Source of the DNA: Victivallales bacterium
GTDB lineage: Bacteria; Verrucomicrobiota; Lentisphaeria; Oligosphaerales; Oligosphaeraceae
Reading direction: 5' to 3'
Assembly (NCBI GenBank): GCA_017963875.1
Contig: JAGCTA010000238.1
Location: 1 to 7,060 of the forward strand
DNA length: 7,060 bases
The notes under the pieces were generated by a model. It saw only the letters and a program-made list of their open reading frames with translations, made no database searches and was not told where the DNA came from. Shown here piece by piece: positions 5,781-7,060 of this stretch; position 1 is the stretch's first letter, and the number at the start of each line of letters is the position of its first letter. A program made the position numbers and the translations under genes.

Positions 5781-7060
5781 ATGTTGAATATCATCATATA
5801 TGATGCAGACGGCGGTATTCAGGCGACACAGCCGATCCCAGAGGGCAATGTCTCCCTCAGCATAGGGCGCCATTCTGAAAGCGACGTACTGCTTGCAGGC
5901 GGCGGTGTCTCCCGCCATCATTCAAAGTTGCATGTCATGGGCAGCGCGGTGTTTCTTGAGGATGCAGGAAGTTCCGCAGGCACTTTCATCGACGGCAATC
6001 CCGTTACGGAAATGACGGAACTGCCATTGGGTGCCAAGGTGACCATTTGCACTTATACCCTAGTGGTCACCGATCAGGATGTTTCACCCCAGCCAGTTGC
6101 CGAACAGCCTCCGTCCCCCCCCTCCGCGCCTGAACCGCCCCTTCAGCCAGTTCAACCCGCCCCTGCGCCTGAGGTCAATAATTTTCTTGATGAATTCAAG
6201 AACGCTTCGGTCCTGTGCCAACCTGACATCATGGCGCTAAAGCGTTCCATTCATGAAAATGTCCTTGAAAAACTCAACCTCACTGAAGACGCATTGAAGG
6301 ACACAGCCAATGACGAAATGCTTGACAAGGTCGGGACGTGCCTTGACGCCGTTCTCCGCGAACGGCGCCATGAATTGCCCCATACCATACCGCTGGACCT
6401 GTTCCGCCAGGCATTGATGGATGAACTCATCGGTTTCGGTCCAATCTCACCATTGCTAAGGTCGCCGAGAATTTCGGAAATCATGATCAACGGCCCTGAC
6501 ATCATCTTTGTGGAAAGCAAGGGCAAACTCTATGAAAGCGGCGTCCGCTTCTTTAATGAGCAGCATCTGATGTCCATCATTCAACGGATTGTCGAACCAC
6601 TTGGGCGACACGTGGATGACGCGTCGCCGATGGTTGATGCACGATTGCCTGACGGCTCGCGTGTCAATGCCATCATCCCCCCACTCGCACTCCATGGCGC
6701 ATCAGTGACCATTCGTAAATTCGCAGACAAGAAACTGACGACGGACGACCTGATCAAATTCGGCAGCATGACGCCTGAAATGGCGCTCTTTCTGGAAGAA
6801 GCGGTTAAGTCCCGCCAGAACATTCTCGTATCGGGCGGTACGGGGTCAGGAAAGACAACACTGCTGAATGTCCTCTCGCAGTTCATCCCGCAAGGGGAAC
6901 GCGTGGTAACGGTCGAGGACTCCGCCGAACTTAAACTGTCCCATCGCAATCTGGTCAGCCTTGAGGCAAGACCTGCCAATATTGAAGGAAAAGGTCGTGT
7001 TACCATCCGAGATCTGGTTGTCAATACCCTACGTATGCGCCCAGACCGCATCATCGTCGG
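5781..7060 (+). CDS. cpaF: FHA-domain-fused CpaF/TadA secretion ATPase (3' end beyond window)
   Basis: This is the first 426 codons of the cytoplasmic hexameric ATPase that powers Tad pilus assembly. Residues about 1-98 form an FHA domain with its standard marks: GR (29-30), SRHH (44-47), DAGSSAGTF (61-69) and a final ICTYTLVV strand. FHA domains bind phosphothreonine peptides. A Pro-rich linker (about 102-130) follows, then a CpaF N-terminal region (ELIGFGPISPLL, EIMING at about 215-238; VDARLPDGSRVNAIIPPLA at about 285-303). Walker A GGTGSGKTT is at 352-360, VTVEDSAEL at 377-384, and the CpaF signature RPANIEGKGRVTIRDLV, with LRMRPDRIIV, at 397-426. The window ends just before the expected GEVRG and Walker B part. 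The start at 5781 has a weak SD (AAGGGG at 5762-5767, 13 nt away). No CpaE/TadZ gene separates it from the secretin. FHA-plus-ATPase fusions are known in some Tad-type loci, but their role is poorly defined. Confidence 0.93.
   Translation, partial: MLNIIIYDADGGIQATQPIPEGNVSLSIGRHSESDVLLAGGGVSRHHSKLHVMGSAVFLEDAGSSAGTFIDGNPVTEMTELPLGAKVTICTYTLVVTDQDVSPQPVAEQPPSPPSAPEPPLQPVQPAPAPEVNNFLDEFKNASVLCQPDIMALKRSIHENVLEKLNLTEDALKDTANDEMLDKVGTCLDAVLRERRHELPHTIPLDLFRQALMDELIGFGPISPLLRSPRISEIMINGPDIIFVESKGKLYESGVRFFNEQHLMSIIQRIVEPLGRHVDDASPMVDARLPDGSRVNAIIPPLALHGASVTIRKFADKKLTTDDLIKFGSMTPEMALFLEEAVKSRQNILVSGGTGSGKTTLLNVLSQFIPQGERVVTVEDSAELKLSHRNLVSLEARPANIEGKGRVTIRDLVVNTLRMRPDRIIV
6107..6172 (+). other. 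Pro-rich linker between FHA and ATPase domains
   Basis: Codons for Pro, interspersed with Ala, Gln and Glu, form a flexible spacer (PPSPPSAPEPPLQPVQPAPAP, residues 110-130). It marks the domain boundary of the fusion and would give the FHA module freedom to move relative to the ATPase ring. Confidence 0.8.

Noticed and set aside
6581..7054. Minus-strand open frame of 157 codons opposite the ATPase
   Set aside because: It lies entirely across conserved CpaF motifs, including Walker A; shadow frame.
1..7060. CRISPR arrays, insertion sequences, tRNA or rRNA genes
   Set aside because: No regularly spaced direct repeats, transposase motifs or RNA gene folds were seen.

Overview
The window looks like a chromosomal segment of a Gram-negative (diderm) bacterium of intermediate base composition. 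The diderm inference rests on an outer-membrane secretin, several exported proteins and a Tad/Flp-type pilus assembly operon. The taxon cannot be fixed from the sequence. A PVC-group or other non-model lineage is possible, but that is inference only.

Left part (1-2140): three genes with no obvious link to pili. A minus-strand gene for a small signal-peptide plus single-TM protein runs off the left edge. It diverges, through a compact promoter region, from a short plus-strand gene of unknown function (605-994). That gene converges, with only 18 nt between the stop codons, on a minus-strand gene for a SprT-like zinc metalloprotease domain joined to a DUF2786/DUF7168-type C-terminal region (start best placed at 2137).

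Middle (2138-2362): a divergent intergenic region with two perfect palindromes. One is a 16-bp palindrome at 2225-2240. The other is a 17-bp dyad at 2309-2325 that coincides with two overlapping TATAAT hexamers, in front of a well-formed ribosome binding site.

Right part (2363-7060): a plus-strand series, best read as a Tad/Flp pilus (type IVc) or related secretion locus. Its genes are (1) a periplasmic CsgG/LpoB-like protein with a Thr-rich linker; (2) a 174-nt gap with a long imperfect inverted repeat; (3) CpaB/RcpC, the inner-membrane-anchored SAF protein; (4) CpaC/RcpA, the outer-membrane secretin, whose RBS lies in the end of cpaB; and (5) a CpaF/TadA secretion ATPase with an N-terminal FHA domain, cut by the window edge just after its Walker A region. 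In textbook loci a CpaE/TadZ protein usually sits between the secretin and the ATPase. Here none is present, and the ATPase instead carries a phosphothreonine-binding module.

Most notable points: the FHA-CpaF fusion, the CsgG-like protein heading the pilus genes, the dyad on the promoter of that gene, the intergenic hairpin before cpaB, and an abrupt codon-usage change inside the secretin gene.
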